Program-made: the position numbers and the translations under genes | In this document: positions 53,861 to 63,055 of the stretch, piece after piece | How the letters are laid out: the number at the start of each line of letters is the position of its first letter | Position numbering within the stretch: the stretch's first letter is position 1 | Notes under the pieces: model-generated | Told to the model about the DNA's origin: nothing | Database searches by the model: none | Seen by the model: only the letters and a program-made list of their open reading frames with translations | DNA from: Methylicorpusculum oleiharenae | GTDB lineage: Bacteria; Pseudomonadota; Gammaproteobacteria; Methylococcales; Methylomonadaceae | NCBI RefSeq assembly: GCF_009828925.2 | Contig: NZ_WUTY02000001.1 | Span: 682,001 to 746,000, forward strand | DNA: 64,000 nt | Direction: 5' to 3'

Positions 53861-55168
53861 TTAGACATCCGGAATCGCAACGACCTGGGCAAAGCCTCCT
53901 CCCGGCGTTCTAAAGTTGGTTGTTTGGCCTTGATATAAGCGGGCGCAGACCCATTGCACCTGACGCTGATAAACGTAATTACGCAGATCTACCTTAAAAT
54001 CCAGCTTTTCGTTGCCTATTTCAAGTTGCCGCTCGCTTGGCTGAACCAGCTTTTGAGCGACATAATCGTGCTGCAGAATTTCATCAAAAACGCGATGAGT
54101 CATTTTGTCGCCGCGATAAGCGGCTTTGCTGCCGTAACCTCTGGCGGGCTTGAAGAACAACTGTTTACGGTTTTTCCAAAGCCAGTCGGCATCATCGGCC
54201 TTCACCAGGCGCGTTTGTGCGATGCCTTGAAGCAACAAGGTACGGGTTGGCTCATCAATGTCTAATTCCAGCAGTGTTGTTTCATCCGTCAGCAACGCCA
54301 GATTTCTTTTATCGGCATAAAGCGCATGATTTCGGGGATGGGGCGTCAAGACAACGGCCGAATCAAGATAAGCGTCCCTAAGCTGATGATGCTCGGGCTG
54401 CATCAAGCCAAAGTCAGTGAGCCGATTGTAAATAAGGTCGATCTGCAAGTGACCATACCAGACATGGCCCTCCTTATAATCAAGTTCTGAGGGATCGGCA
54501 ATAACGGCAGTGATGCCGTTTCGCTCGAATAATTTTTGAAAAAGAATGAATTCAGGCAGCATGAATTGGGTTTGCGGCTGCGTATCAACAATCGCGATGG
54601 ATTTCAATGATCTTTGTGTATTTTCTGCCTGCCATTCCTGAAGAAACATGGCCATAAATGCCTGCTCGGCCTTGCATGAAGAAGTGATGCCGGGTTGCTT
54701 GCCCGCGGCAAGCTCGCAACAGGATAATTGGGCTTTAGCCAGCATGACATTGAGCATTGCCCCACCGGCGTTGGTGTTGATTTCAATCAGCTGGGGTCCT
54801 TCCGGACTTAAATGAAAATCAAAACCCAAAAAAACACCGCTGGCTTTAGGGATAAAATGTGCAGCCGAAGGCGCAAAACTTAGCACCAGCGCCTGGAACG
54901 CGGGTAAAGCAATCACGTTTTCAATCGCGACAATGATTTGCTGCTGTTTGGAAAGGCAGGATTCGGTGACAAAAACAGCCGATTCGGCAAAAAGGTGCGG
55001 CCTTTCTTCGGTAATCATTTTATAAAGATCCAGTTCCCTGGCTTGTTCTGATAATTGAGCCTGCATAGCCGACCTATCAAGTGATACACAATAACATTCT
55101 TTGTTCAGACGCTCCGGATTGCCGGCGTCTTGTTGATCGTGCAAGTCTTCCATCGATTTTGATTGCAT
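53861..55168 (-). CDS. ATP-grasp-like protein of unknown substrate
   Basis: A 435-residue cytoplasmic protein. Two segments point to an ATP-grasp fold: GFDFHLSPEGPQLIEINTNAGGAMLN, with the metal- and ATP-binding IEINTNAGG, and QLFFKPARGYGSKAAYRG with the glycine-rich phosphate-binding lysine region. YVAQKLVQPSER and the DLRNYVYQRQVQWVCARLYQGQ tail also fit, with the glutathionylspermidine- or circularly permuted-type order (Asn-rich motif first). It probably ligates a carboxylate to an amine using ATP, but the substrates are unknown. The start is chosen as the first ATG, with another at codon 6. Confidence 0.7.
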   Translation of the reverse strand: MQSKSMEDLHDQQDAGNPERLNKECYCVSLDRSAMQAQLSEQARELDLYKMITEERPHLFAESAVFVTESCLSKQQQIIVAIENVIALPAFQALVLSFAPSAAHFIPKASGVFLGFDFHLSPEGPQLIEINTNAGGAMLNVMLAKAQLSCCELAAGKQPGITSSCKAEQAFMAMFLQEWQAENTQRSLKSIAIVDTQPQTQFMLPEFILFQKLFERNGITAVIADPSELDYKEGHVWYGHLQIDLIYNRLTDFGLMQPEHHQLRDAYLDSAVVLTPHPRNHALYADKRNLALLTDETTLLELDIDEPTRTLLLQGIAQTRLVKADDADWLWKNRKQLFFKPARGYGSKAAYRGDKMTHRVFDEILQHDYVAQKLVQPSERQLEIGNEKLDFKVDLRNYVYQRQVQWVCARLYQGQTTNFRTPGGGFAQVVAIPDV

Positions 55169-55250
55169 TCAGATAATAACGGGTGAACCCTGAAAAAAAC
55201 GAAGACGTCCACTAAGCTGTTTTAATGAACGATGAATAGGGTGAGCATTT

Positions 55251-55382
55251 GTAACTACTCGCCCGCTTTGAATTAAGGCTGTAGGTGCTTGATCTCAAAC
55301 GACGCGTAAATTCGTCCTTGTTGCAGAAGCCTTTTCAATCAACCACCTACACCCACTAAAATTGGAGGGAGTGAGCAGATAC
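55251..55382. mobile_element. Repeat family C, copy 3
   Basis: A 132-bp copy with ends GTAACTACTC and GAGCAGATAC, upstream of the pentapeptide-protein gene. The flanks GAGCATTT (55243-55250) and GAGTATTT (55384-55391) match at 7 of 8 if one base is allowed at the right junction, echoing the 8-bp duplication of copy 1. The left half of the core hairpin is deleted, leaving TCCTTGTTGCAG. Confidence 0.7.
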
Positions 55383-55550
55383 GGAGTATTTTACAAGGTC
55401 CGGCCCCGTCTGACACGACGATTTTTATTTGCATCACTTTAAGCATGCCGATCATGGGCAGACCGGTCAGTTATTAAAAATTTGCGGTTAATACAGTTTA
55501 CCGATTATTCTCAATCACATTCTGTAATAACTTTAACGAGAGTGAGGCTT

Positions 55551-56339
55551 ATGAAACCATTTTTTGTGACCCGTTTGATTTGTTCAGCGTTATGCCTGTT
55601 TTTCGTCAATGAAGAAGGATGGGCAGCGGATTTGACCCGATCAGAAATTGAAGGGCTTTTAGCATCAGCGACGCAGTCCAAACCGGCTGATCTGCGGAGA
55701 AAGGATTTACGCGGACTCGATTTGTCACGACTGGATTTGCGCCATGCAGACTTATGGGGAGCAGATCTTAGGCAAGCGGATCTGAGTCATGCCAATTTAT
55801 CAGGACTGGTTCTGGATTTAACGGTGATGACCGGGATAAAGCTGACCCATGCCGATTTATCCAATGTGAGCATTTTCGGAGTGAGCCTGGTTAAAGCAGA
55901 CATGAGCAAGGCCAATCTTACCGGCAGCCGTGTCATTGCCATCATGGATGGCGCCAACCTCAGCTACGCGGACATCTCCAACGCCAATTGGGGCGCCGAT
56001 ATGAAAAATCAGCCTATGGGTTTAATGCGCGCGAGCTTGAAAGGCGCCAATTTGACCGGTGCCAATTTGTCAGGCGGTAATTTCGATAGAGCCATGCTGC
56101 GATTGGCAAATCTGACAAAAGCCAATCTGAGCAAAGCCACATTTTTTGCAGCCGATATGGCGGGAGCCAATCTAAGCAACACGGATTTGTCGGATGCCGA
56201 CTTGTCCAGCGCCAAACTGTTGGATGCCAATTTCACGGGTTCTTTAATCTCGGGGGCCAAGTTTAAAGGTATTAAAGAGGAGGCTGTTTTACTGCGGCTT
56301 GAAAAAGTCAAAGGCCGGGATACGGCTATTTTCGATTAA
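55551..56339 (+). CDS. Exported pentapeptide-repeat protein
   Basis: A 262-residue protein read from the ATG at 55551, preceded by GTGAGG, which gives a signal peptide ending GWAA. From about residue 50 the sequence is dominated by A(D/N)LxX pentapeptides, such as LRHADLWGADLRQADLSHAN and GANLTGANLSGGNFDRAML, for about 30 repeats in two blocks. These form a right-handed quadrilateral beta-helix. The secreted location separates it from cytoplasmic gyrase-protecting Qnr/MfpA proteins. Its role, perhaps structural or protein-binding, is unknown. Confidence 0.88.
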   Translation: MKPFFVTRLICSALCLFFVNEEGWAADLTRSEIEGLLASATQSKPADLRRKDLRGLDLSRLDLRHADLWGADLRQADLSHANLSGLVLDLTVMTGIKLTHADLSNVSIFGVSLVKADMSKANLTGSRVIAIMDGANLSYADISNANWGADMKNQPMGLMRASLKGANLTGANLSGGNFDRAMLRLANLTKANLSKATFFAADMAGANLSNTDLSDADLSSAKLLDANFTGSLISGAKFKGIKEEAVLLRLEKVKGRDTAIFD

Positions 56340-56408
56340 ATCGATTCCGTTAAATCCGGTCTTTCATAAAATGAATTTTCGTGTAAAATGCGCGTCTTCA
56401 AAACGAGT

Positions 56409-56484
56409 GGGTGCTTAGCTCAGCTGGGAGAGCATCGCCCTTACAAGGCGAGGGTCGGGGGTTCGAACCCCTCAGCACCCACCA
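56409..56484 (+). tRNA. tRNA-Val (anticodon UAC)
   Basis: A 76-base cloverleaf with encoded CCA (56482-56484). The acceptor arms GGGTGCT and AGCACCC pair perfectly. The D-loop AGCTCAGCTGGGAGAGC and the T-arm GGGGTTCGAACCCC are canonical. The anticodon arm TCGCC-CTTACAA-GGCGA gives anticodon TAC, reading GUA and related valine codons. It stands alone between convergent-flanking genes, with no second tRNA beside it. Confidence 0.97.
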
Positions 56485-56556
56485 ATTTGAATCTTCAATT
56501 TTACTATTTTGTTCTACCCGCCGAGTCAGCGAGATTGTTATTTCGGGTTATTAACT

Positions 56557-57189
56557 TTAAACAGGCTTTTCCTCTTCCGTATTGTCGTAATGCGCCTGGT
56601 AGTCGGCCATGGCCAGACGGATCACTTCATGAGCTTCGTCACGCCCGTAGACGTTGGTTATCTCGCAATGACTCGTTTCACCCGGCAAATTTTTGTACGT
56701 CAGAAAATAATGTTTCAGCCGGTTGATATAAGATGACGGGCAATCTGATACATCATTCCACTGACGATAAAACTCATCACCTTTCATAACCGCAATAATT
56801 TTGTCATCCGCTTCCCCTCTATCTAGCAGACGAAAGCCGCCGATCGGAATGGCTGGCAAAATGATATTGCCATGGGTAACTGCCCGCTCACTCAGAACAC
56901 AGATATCCAAAGGATCGCCATCCCCTTTGGCAACCGTTTTTCCCGACATCTTTTCGGCAAATTTGGCCACTTTTTCCGCGCAATAGGTCTGCGGAATAAA
57001 GCCATAGAGCGTCGGCACAGTATTTGAAAACTTCTGGGGCCGGTCTATCTTAAGATACCCTGTTGTTTTGTCGATTTCGTATTTCACGGTGTCGGAAGGG
57101 ACCATCTCTATAAAAGCCGTCACGACGGTAGGGGCTTGTTCACCAGGATGGATGCCATGCCAAGGATGCGCTTTGTAGGGTATATTCAT
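56557..57189 (-). CDS. ppa: Inorganic pyrophosphatase, family I
   Basis: A soluble cytoplasmic enzyme that hydrolyses pyrophosphate and drives biosynthetic reactions. The 210-residue protein has the metal site GDGDPLDICVL (the D-x-D-P-x-D signature), the substrate lysine/tyrosine segment YEIDKTTGYLKIDRPQKFS, and the late metal/phosphate motif YINRLKHYFLTYKNLP. It is about 30 residues longer than the 175-residue E. coli form, with an N-terminal extension NIPYKAHPWHGIHPGEQAP, and resembles the longer proteobacterial group. It is transcribed toward tRNA-Val. Confidence 0.92.
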   Translation of the reverse strand: MNIPYKAHPWHGIHPGEQAPTVVTAFIEMVPSDTVKYEIDKTTGYLKIDRPQKFSNTVPTLYGFIPQTYCAEKVAKFAEKMSGKTVAKGDGDPLDICVLSERAVTHGNIILPAIPIGGFRLLDRGEADDKIIAVMKGDEFYRQWNDVSDCPSSYINRLKHYFLTYKNLPGETSHCEITNVYGRDEAHEVIRLAMADYQAHYDNTEEEKPV

Positions 57190-57281
57190 TTTTTTGTGCA
57201 GATGGGTGATATAAGGAAAGTGGCTCGTTAGGTAAGCTTTGGCTTGAGTATTTTTAAGCGCCAGCCCTGAGGTCTATTCAT

Positions 57282-58019
57282 CTAACCTGCCGAATTATGA
57301 CTGTAATCAATTGAACTTCCTGAGCGACTTTCCATGCGCTGCTGGTTTTTCCAATCTCTATGTCTAATCATAATATCCAGCACTTCCTGAGGATCGTCAG
57401 TCAGCGTGATAAAATTCAGGTCCTCTTCTGATACGGTTTGGTATTCGATCAGTGTTGTCTTTATCCATTCCATTAGCCCTTGCCAAAAATCGGTACCGAA
57501 TAAAACCAGGGGTAATGGATAAATCTTTTTGGTTTGCATCAGGGTTAGCGATTCAAATAATTCGTCCAGCGTTCCAAAACCGCCCGGCATGCAGACATAT
57601 CCCATCGAATGCCTGACAAACATGACTTTACGTACAAAAAAATAACGGAAACCCAGGGATATATCCTGGTAGGGATTAGGCCTTTGCTCCATCGGCAACT
57701 CTATGTTGAGGCCGATTGAAGGCTGTCTATGGGAATGAGCCCCCTTGTTGGCGGCTTCCATAATGCCGGGACCACCACCGCTTATAATCGCAAAATCATG
57801 CTGGGCTAACAACCCGGCTATTTCTACCGTTTTTTGATAATAAGGATGATTGGGCGCCAAGCGGGCGGAACCGAAAATGGAAATGGCGTCACATAAATGG
57901 GATAGTCGGTCAAACCCCTCGGTAAATTCACTGATAATTCGAAAAATCCGCCAGGACTGGTCACCTTTGACGTCATCAATGGTGTTGAATGAGTTATTTT
58001 GTCTGTGATTACATTCCAT
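57282..58019 (-). CDS. LOG-family (TIGR00730-type) nucleotide 5'-monophosphate phosphoribohydrolase
   Basis: A 245-residue Rossmann-fold protein with the family's two motifs: SGGGPGIMEAANKGA and PGGFGTLDELFESLTLMQT. Family members release ribose-5-phosphate from cytokinin or ordinary nucleotides; several bacterial ones, such as E. coli PpnN, degrade purine nucleotides. The start is MECNHRQNN, with a leader of about 60 residues before the Rossmann core. It lies 5 bases before the next gene's stop on the same strand and may be co-transcribed with the small cytochrome and pyrC'. Substrate is not determined. Confidence 0.87.
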   Translation of the reverse strand: MECNHRQNNSFNTIDDVKGDQSWRIFRIISEFTEGFDRLSHLCDAISIFGSARLAPNHPYYQKTVEIAGLLAQHDFAIISGGGPGIMEAANKGAHSHRQPSIGLNIELPMEQRPNPYQDISLGFRYFFVRKVMFVRHSMGYVCMPGGFGTLDELFESLTLMQTKKIYPLPLVLFGTDFWQGLMEWIKTTLIEYQTVSEEDLNFITLTDDPQEVLDIMIRHRDWKNQQRMESRSGSSIDYSHNSAG

Positions 58020-58024
58020 ATATT

Positions 58025-58336
58025 TTATTTGCTGATGCTGTGAGCAAGTACATACGTGCTTAACGAATGCATTTTGCTTCCTTTGATGTTGGGAAATTTT
58101 GGCATTCGGATTGAACCTGTGTAAATTTTATGTTTAACGAATCCTGCGTTCATATTTTTTGGGTGCAGTTCAAACAGGACATCAGGAACATTTTCATCCA
58201 GAGGTTGATGACACTCCGCGCAGGCTGCCTGAAATATTTGCTCTCCCGAAGCGGAGGAGTCGGGTTTGAAATCACTGGTACAGCCATTGATGGCCAATGT
58301 GATGCACAGCGTGGAAAAGCGATAAGACTTCTTCAT
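58025..58336 (-). CDS. Small c-type cytochrome lipoprotein
   Basis: A 103-residue monohaem class I cytochrome. The N-terminus is a lipoprotein signal (LAINGC). The haem site is CAECH (about 39-43), and the sixth ligand is probably the methionine in SIRMPKFPNIKG. The compact size fits a small electron carrier anchored to the periplasmic side of a membrane. Its partner is unknown. It sits between the LOG gene (5 bases apart) and the pyrC' gene (10 bases apart), so it shares an operon whose other members have no obvious redox link. Confidence 0.85.
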   Translation of the reverse strand: MKKSYRFSTLCITLAINGCTSDFKPDSSASGEQIFQAACAECHQPLDENVPDVLFELHPKNMNAGFVKHKIYTGSIRMPKFPNIKGSKMHSLSTYVLAHSISK

Positions 58337-58346
58337 GGCAAACTCC

Positions 58347-59627
58347 TTAATTCAGAGAATAAATAATTTTGCCGGATTGAAGAGTGTGAGTAACGCGACC
58401 TGACAAAGTGCTCCCCCAAAACGGCGTGTTTAAACCTTTACTTTTCCACGTCGTAGAGTCGATCGTCCAGTTCATGTGGGCATCAAATACGCAAATATCG
58501 GCGATCATGCCGACGCTCAGAGATCCGCTGGGTAAGCGTAGTATTGAGGCGGGATTGCAGGTTAATGCAGCGATTCCTTGCGATAACGATATGGTTTTAT
58601 CATTGACCAGTTTAAGCATTAAAGATAGCAGAGTTTCAATGGATGCCATGCCGGGTTCGGTTTCGGGAAAGGCACCCAGCTTTGCATCCAGATCATGCGG
58701 CTGATGATCTGAACACAGCACTGTAATCACGCCTTGTGACAAGGCATCTCGCAGCGCCTGCTTATCCTGATCACTGCGTAGCGGAGGCAAAACATGATAA
58801 GCGCTATCAAACGGCTCCATGTCATTTTCGGTCAGATGCAACTGATGAATGGCGATATCGGCACTCACATCAAGGCCGTATTTTTTCGCTTGTTGAATTT
58901 TTATCAACGACCGTTTGCAGCTGATTTGTCCAAAATGGACCCGGCAACCCGTTTGTTCGGCGAGTTCCAGGCATTGAGCCAGCGCAATGGTTTCAGCCGT
59001 ATAGGGAATACCGGGTAGGCCATAGCGGGTAGCGACCGCTCCCTCATGTGCACAGCCTTTATTACCCAGGCTATGTTCATGAGGACGATAAATCAGCAAT
59101 AAATCATGGCTGGCGGCATATTCCATTGCACGTCTGAGTATCAAGAGGTTGGACACGGGTTTACCGGCATTGCCGACGGCAATGCATCCCGCCTGCTTGA
59201 GCGCCAGCATTGGACTGAGTTCTTGTCCTTCCAGTTTTTGGGTCAGGGCGCCTATGGTTACAATATTCGGATAGTCCGCTTTGTCCGCCAAATCTTTGAT
59301 CAATTCCAAAATGGCCGGGGTATCCGCGGCGGGCTTGGTATCCGCCTGCAACACCAGCGTCGTGACGCCGGCGCTGGCTGCAGCGCGTGTTTCACTTTTT
59401 ATGGTGGCTTTATGACTTTGACCGGGCTGGCGTAGCCGTGTGCTAATATCGATAAAGCCCGGGCAAACAATCTGATTTTGCGCATCAATGACAATATCCG
59501 GAGTAAAGTCCCCAGGCGTTTCGTTTACCGCGATAACATGGCCTTCCGCTATATACAACGAGCCAATACTATCGGTTTGATTGGCCGGGTCGATAATCCT
59601 GCCGTTTTCTATGGCTATTTTTTGCAT
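58347..59627 (-). CDS. pyrC': Non-catalytic dihydroorotase-like subunit (PyrC', partner of aspartate transcarbamoylase)
   Basis: A 426-residue protein of dihydroorotase length and fold (PGFIDISTRLRQPGQSHKATIKSETRAAASAGVTT in pieces). The metal-binding HxH of active dihydroorotase, in the DxHxHxR context, is replaced: the sequence reads IDISTRLRQPG, so Ser and Arg take the two histidine positions. The later CSDHQPHDL aspartate motif survives. This matches the inactive PyrC' of Pseudomonas, which assembles with PyrB into a dodecamer and is needed for its activity. The ATG overlaps the pyrB stop by one base. An active dihydroorotase must be encoded elsewhere. Confidence 0.88.
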   Translation of the reverse strand: MQKIAIENGRIIDPANQTDSIGSLYIAEGHVIAVNETPGDFTPDIVIDAQNQIVCPGFIDISTRLRQPGQSHKATIKSETRAAASAGVTTLVLQADTKPAADTPAILELIKDLADKADYPNIVTIGALTQKLEGQELSPMLALKQAGCIAVGNAGKPVSNLLILRRAMEYAASHDLLLIYRPHEHSLGNKGCAHEGAVATRYGLPGIPYTAETIALAQCLELAEQTGCRVHFGQISCKRSLIKIQQAKKYGLDVSADIAIHQLHLTENDMEPFDSAYHVLPPLRSDQDKQALRDALSQGVITVLCSDHQPHDLDAKLGAFPETEPGMASIETLLSLMLKLVNDKTISLSQGIAALTCNPASILRLPSGSLSVGMIADICVFDAHMNWTIDSTTWKSKGLNTPFWGSTLSGRVTHTLQSGKIIYSLN

Positions 59628-60589
59628 TATCCGTTCCCTCTTGCCTGCATGGCCATTGACATAACCGCCATACGCACGGCGATACCATTACTCACTTGTT
59701 GCAAAATTACGGATTGAGCGCCGTCGGCAACCCGTGTATCTATTTCAACACCGCGGTTAATAGGACCTGGATGCATTACAATCGCATCGGGCTTGGCGAT
59801 TTTTAATTTGGCCGGGGTCAGACCGAAACATTTAAAGTATTCACTTTCGCTGGGCAACAAAGCAGAGGTCATGCGCTCTTTTTGTAATCGCAGCATGATA
59901 ACCACATCAATATCTTTTAAACCTTCCGTCAAGTTATGGAAGACATTAACGCCCAAGGTCTCGACATGGGCCGGCAATAATGTTTTGGGAGCGATTACGC
60001 GTATCTCTGCTGCTCCCAGTGTATTTAGAGCAAGTATCTGGGAGCGGGCGACTCGAGAATGCAATATATCGCCGATGATGGCTACTCTTAACGGTGCAAA
60101 TTCTTTTTTTATTTGCCGGATGGTAAACATATCCAGCATCGCTTGAGTAGGATGACTATGCTGACCGTCACCGGCATTAATGACGCTGACATGAGGGGCG
60201 GTATGTTGGGCAATAAAATGAGCGGCGCCGCTGGTGGCGTGTCTGACGACAAACATATCCACGAACATGGCCTCCAGATTGCGGATGGTATCCAGCAGGC
60301 TTTCACCTTTGGAGGTAGCCGAGGTGGCAATATTCATGTTGATGACATCGGCAGACAAGCGGATGGCTGCCAGTTCAAATGTCGTACGGGTGCGGGTACT
60401 GTTTTCAAAAAACAGATTTACAATGGTTTTACCGCGTAACAAAGGCACTTTTTTTACCTGTTGCTCCGACATCCCTGCAAACGACTCTGCTGTATCAAGA
60501 ATTTCGGTCAATAAAGCTTTATCGAGGCCCTCAATCGTCAGAAAGTGTTTTAATTTACCGTCAGAATTTAATTGCAGGTTTTCCGTCAT
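59627..60589 (-). CDS. pyrB: Aspartate carbamoyltransferase catalytic subunit
   Basis: PyrB condenses carbamoyl phosphate and aspartate, the committed step of pyrimidine synthesis. The carbamoyl-phosphate site [16 protein letters not shown], the [12 protein letters not shown] segment and the [13 protein letters not shown] motif are intact over 320 residues. There is no pyrI regulatory gene. The companion pyrC' follows with a one-base overlap, as in pseudomonads. Regulation may involve PyrR, encoded directly upstream. Confidence 0.97.
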   Translation of the reverse strand: MTENLQLNSDGKLKHFLTIEGLDKALLTEILDTAESFAGMSEQQVKKVPLLRGKTIVNLFFENSTRTRTTFELAAIRLSADVINMNIATSATSKGESLLDTIRNLEAMFVDMFVVRHATSGAAHFIAQHTAPHVSVINAGDGQHSHPTQAMLDMFTIRQIKKEFAPLRVAIIGDILHSRVARSQILALNTLGAAEIRVIAPKTLLPAHVETLGVNVFHNLTEGLKDIDVVIMLRLQKERMTSALLPSESEYFKCFGLTPAKLKIAKPDAIVMHPGPINRGVEIDTRVADGAQSVILQQVSNGIAVRMAVMSMAMQARGNG

Positions 60590-60594
60590 AGAAC

Positions 60595-61113
60595 TTAGGC
60601 TGCCTCGTTCATAGATTGAATATAAATGCTCAGTGGCTCAGGGCCGGTAAGCTTGATACGTTGGTTGTCCTGTAATGAAATGCGGGCACCGTAACAATCC
60701 GGTTTTAGCGGAATCTGCCGCCCATCCCGTTCTATCAGTACGGCAAGCACCACTTGATTAGGACGGCCGTAATCAAAAATTTCATTCAACGCGGCGCGAA
60801 TGGTGCGGCCGGTATAAAACACATCATCGATCAGGATGATATCGCGACCCTCTATCGTGGTAGGCAATTGACTGGGTTTGACATTTGGGTGTACGCCTAT
60901 CTGTGAAAAATCATCACGGTAAAACGAAATATCGAGCAAACCCAACGGCTCTTCAAAATTTAAACGTTGATGTAAACGTTCGGCAATCCAGACTCCGCCG
61001 GTGCGAATACCAATCATCAGCGGATTGCTTAATTTTCTTTCGTTTATCGTTTCTATCAACGAGTTTTCGAGGGTTGATAACAAAGCGGGAATTTGCAGAG
61101 GTGTGTTAATCAT
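60595..61113 (-). CDS. pyrR: PyrR bifunctional pyrimidine regulator / uracil phosphoribosyltransferase
   Basis: A 172-residue type I phosphoribosyltransferase. The PRPP-binding motif is [27 protein letters not shown], and the N-terminal [13 protein letters not shown] loop also fits. In Gram-positive bacteria PyrR binds pyr-mRNA; in gammaproteobacteria its role as uracil phosphoribosyltransferase or regulator is less settled. It lies 5 bases before pyrB and 6 bases after ruvX. I saw no PyrR-type anti-antiterminator hairpin in the short gaps of this operon. Confidence 0.95.
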   Translation of the reverse strand: MINTPLQIPALLSTLENSLIETINERKLSNPLMIGIRTGGVWIAERLHQRLNFEEPLGLLDISFYRDDFSQIGVHPNVKPSQLPTTIEGRDIILIDDVFYTGRTIRAALNEIFDYGRPNQVVLAVLIERDGRQIPLKPDCYGARISLQDNQRIKLTGPEPLSIYIQSMNEAA

Positions 61114-61119
61114 TTTTTA

Positions 61120-61572
61120 TTATTTTGAGTTATTGAGCCAGGTTTGCAGAATAAGTTGAGCCGCCAGCTGGTCTTGAATTGCCCATAGTTTCTTTGCCTT
61201 GAGACGATGATCATCGAATAGCAACTGTTTGGCTTCAAAAGTAGTCAGGGTTTCGTCCTGCTGGTAAACCGGCAGATTATAGCGGCCTTCAAGTTGCCGG
61301 CAGAATTTCAGCATACGCGGCGTAATCAGATTGTCACTGCCGTCGAGTTGACGGGATATACCCACGACAAAACCGGCGGGCTGCCATTCCTTGATCAACC
61401 GGCTGATTGCAAGCCAATCGGGAGCCTGATTAATCGATTTGATGGTTTCCAGCGCGTTGGCTGTTCCGGTAACGGTTTGACCCACGGCTACACCGATTTT
61501 TTTATTACCGAAGTCGAAACCCAGAAAGGTATCCCGATTGATGGGGTTTGAAAGCGCGCTTCGATCAGCCAT
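61120..61572 (-). CDS. ruvX: Holliday junction resolvase-like protein RuvX (YqgF)
   Basis: A 150-residue RNase H-fold nuclease. Acidic residues expected for metal binding appear in FLGFDFGNKKIGVAVGQ and FVVGISRQLDGS, followed by YNLPVYQQDETLTTFEA. YqgF processes the 5' end of 16S rRNA and has been proposed as a resolvase. The start overlaps yqgE by 8 bases, which is the usual pairing in gammaproteobacteria. Normal length. Confidence 0.94.
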   Translation of the reverse strand: MADRSALSNPINRDTFLGFDFGNKKIGVAVGQTVTGTANALETIKSINQAPDWLAISRLIKEWQPAGFVVGISRQLDGSDNLITPRMLKFCRQLEGRYNLPVYQQDETLTTFEAKQLLFDDHRLKAKKLWAIQDQLAAQLILQTWLNNSK

Positions 61573-62140
61573 GTCCTGCCGGTGCGGTCAGTTTGTTGAT
61601 ATCGATCCCGATTTGATTTGCGGCCGCATACCAGCGTTGACTGACGGGCGTACTGAATAAAATGTCATTCCCGCTAGGCGTATTGAGCCAGGCATTGCTG
61701 ATAATCTCACGTTCCAGCTGTCCTTCCCCCCATCCTGCATAACCAAGTGCGACCAGATAATTTTGAGGCCCCTCACCTGCTGCGATGGCTTCCAGAATAT
61801 CCCGTGAGGTTGTCAACGCGATAATATCTGAAATCAGTAGCGAGGAATCCCATTCGCCTGTTGCTTCGTGGATGACAAAGCCTCTTTCCTGTTGAACGGG
61901 CCCGCCCGAAAATACCGGCGCGTCAATGGCGCTTTGAGATGAGGCTTTGATATCCATTTGAGTGAAAATTTCCCCCAGCTTCATGTCGATTAATCGATTA
62001 ATTACAATACCGAGAGCACCCTCGTCATTATGCTGACACAGATAGGTGACCGTATGGGAAAAACCAGGATCCGTCAGGTTGGGCATCGCTATCAGAAACT
62101 GGTTGTTTAAGTATGTCGCGCCGTTTTTGATATTTGGCAT
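61565..62140 (-). CDS. yqgE: YqgE/AlgH-family protein
   Basis: A 191-residue DUF179 protein with the family opening LNNQFLIAMPNLTDPGFSHTV and YLCQHNDEGALGIVINR, and VFSGGPVQQERGFVIH in the middle. It ends near residue 185 with the VSQRWYAAANQIGID segment. The family is widespread and soluble, and its function is unresolved; in Pseudomonas the homologue AlgH affects alginate. It lies between tonB and ruvX in the conserved gshB-tonB-yqgE-ruvX order. Confidence 0.94.
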   Translation of the reverse strand: MPNIKNGATYLNNQFLIAMPNLTDPGFSHTVTYLCQHNDEGALGIVINRLIDMKLGEIFTQMDIKASSQSAIDAPVFSGGPVQQERGFVIHEATGEWDSSLLISDIIALTTSRDILEAIAAGEGPQNYLVALGYAGWGEGQLEREIISNAWLNTPSGNDILFSTPVSQRWYAAANQIGIDINKLTAPAGHG

Positions 62141-62161
62141 CGGAATCTGCTATTAAATCGG

Positions 62162-63055
62162 TTATTGACTGGTCATGCCGGATTTGTCTGAAAATTGCCA
62201 GACACGTGTAATCACAAGCACATCTAATTCCTGAAGTAGATCTTTGGGCAAAGGCGGAAAAGGCTCGCTAATCCGGACGATTCTCTTAGCCGCTTCATCA
62301 AGGGCAACGTTGCCGGAAGATTGCTTGATACGGATATTGTAAATGGTACCGTCAGGTTTTATACCCACTTCCATAGTCAGTTTGCCGTAAAAGTTTTTTT
62401 TGCTGGCTTCTTCAGGATAGTTAAGGTTTCCGGTTCTTTCCACCTTGTTTTCCCAATCTTTCATGTATTGAGCCGCCACATATTTGTGCGTACTCACGGA
62501 GTTTACGTGCTTTATTTTGCTGAGATCCGTGCTTTGTTGTTTCTGCCGAATTTCAGTGCCCAGCTGGGTAATCTGTTGCTGAAGCTCCGCTGCTGAAATG
62601 TGCGGCGTAGGCGCGGGCGTGGCTTCCTCTTCTACTGGCGCTTCTTTTTGCGTGATTTTAACTTCAGCCGGTTTTGTCGTTGCTATGATTTTTTTGACCG
62701 TTGCCGCTTCTTTGGGTTGTGATTTGGGCGGCTTGGTTTTGACCGGCACAGGCGATGGCTTGACGGCCGGACTGCTAGCCAGTTTTTGCTTGGGCGGCAC
62801 CGGTTTGGTTATTTTCTCGCCTGCGCCAATTTGATTATCCTGCGCCAGAAAACTGGCTTTTTTCGGTGTCTTGGGCGCCGGTGTATTTGCCAATGTCACT
62901 TCAATCGTACGACTGACTTTCTCCGGCTTGGGCGACATAAAATTCGTTCCGAAGATAACCAGCGTGTGGAAAACCGCGGCAATAAACAAGGCAACCAACA
63001 AAGAATCATTTTCCGATGTGGCGGAAAATCTGCCCAAAGTCATTTGAGAGCTCAT
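62162..63055 (-). CDS. tonB: TonB-family energy transducer
   Basis: A 297-residue protein with one N-terminal transmembrane helix (about 20-37, LLVALFIAAVFHTLVIF), a Pro/Lys-rich periplasmic linker (about 60-140, PVPPKQKLASSPAVK and KTKPPKSQPKEAAT) and a C-terminal TonB domain. The latter shows YPEEASKKNFYGKLTMEVGI, IRIKQSSGNVALDEAA and the final WQF segment. It transmits proton-motive force to outer-membrane receptors, but no ExbB/ExbD or receptor is nearby. This housekeeping-type TonB sits invariably after gshB, with a 4-base overlap here. Confidence 0.9.
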   Translation of the reverse strand: MSSQMTLGRFSATSENDSLLVALFIAAVFHTLVIFGTNFMSPKPEKVSRTIEVTLANTPAPKTPKKASFLAQDNQIGAGEKITKPVPPKQKLASSPAVKPSPVPVKTKPPKSQPKEAATVKKIIATTKPAEVKITQKEAPVEEEATPAPTPHISAAELQQQITQLGTEIRQKQQSTDLSKIKHVNSVSTHKYVAAQYMKDWENKVERTGNLNYPEEASKKNFYGKLTMEVGIKPDGTIYNIRIKQSSGNVALDEAAKRIVRISEPFPPLPKDLLQELDVLVITRVWQFSDKSGMTSQ

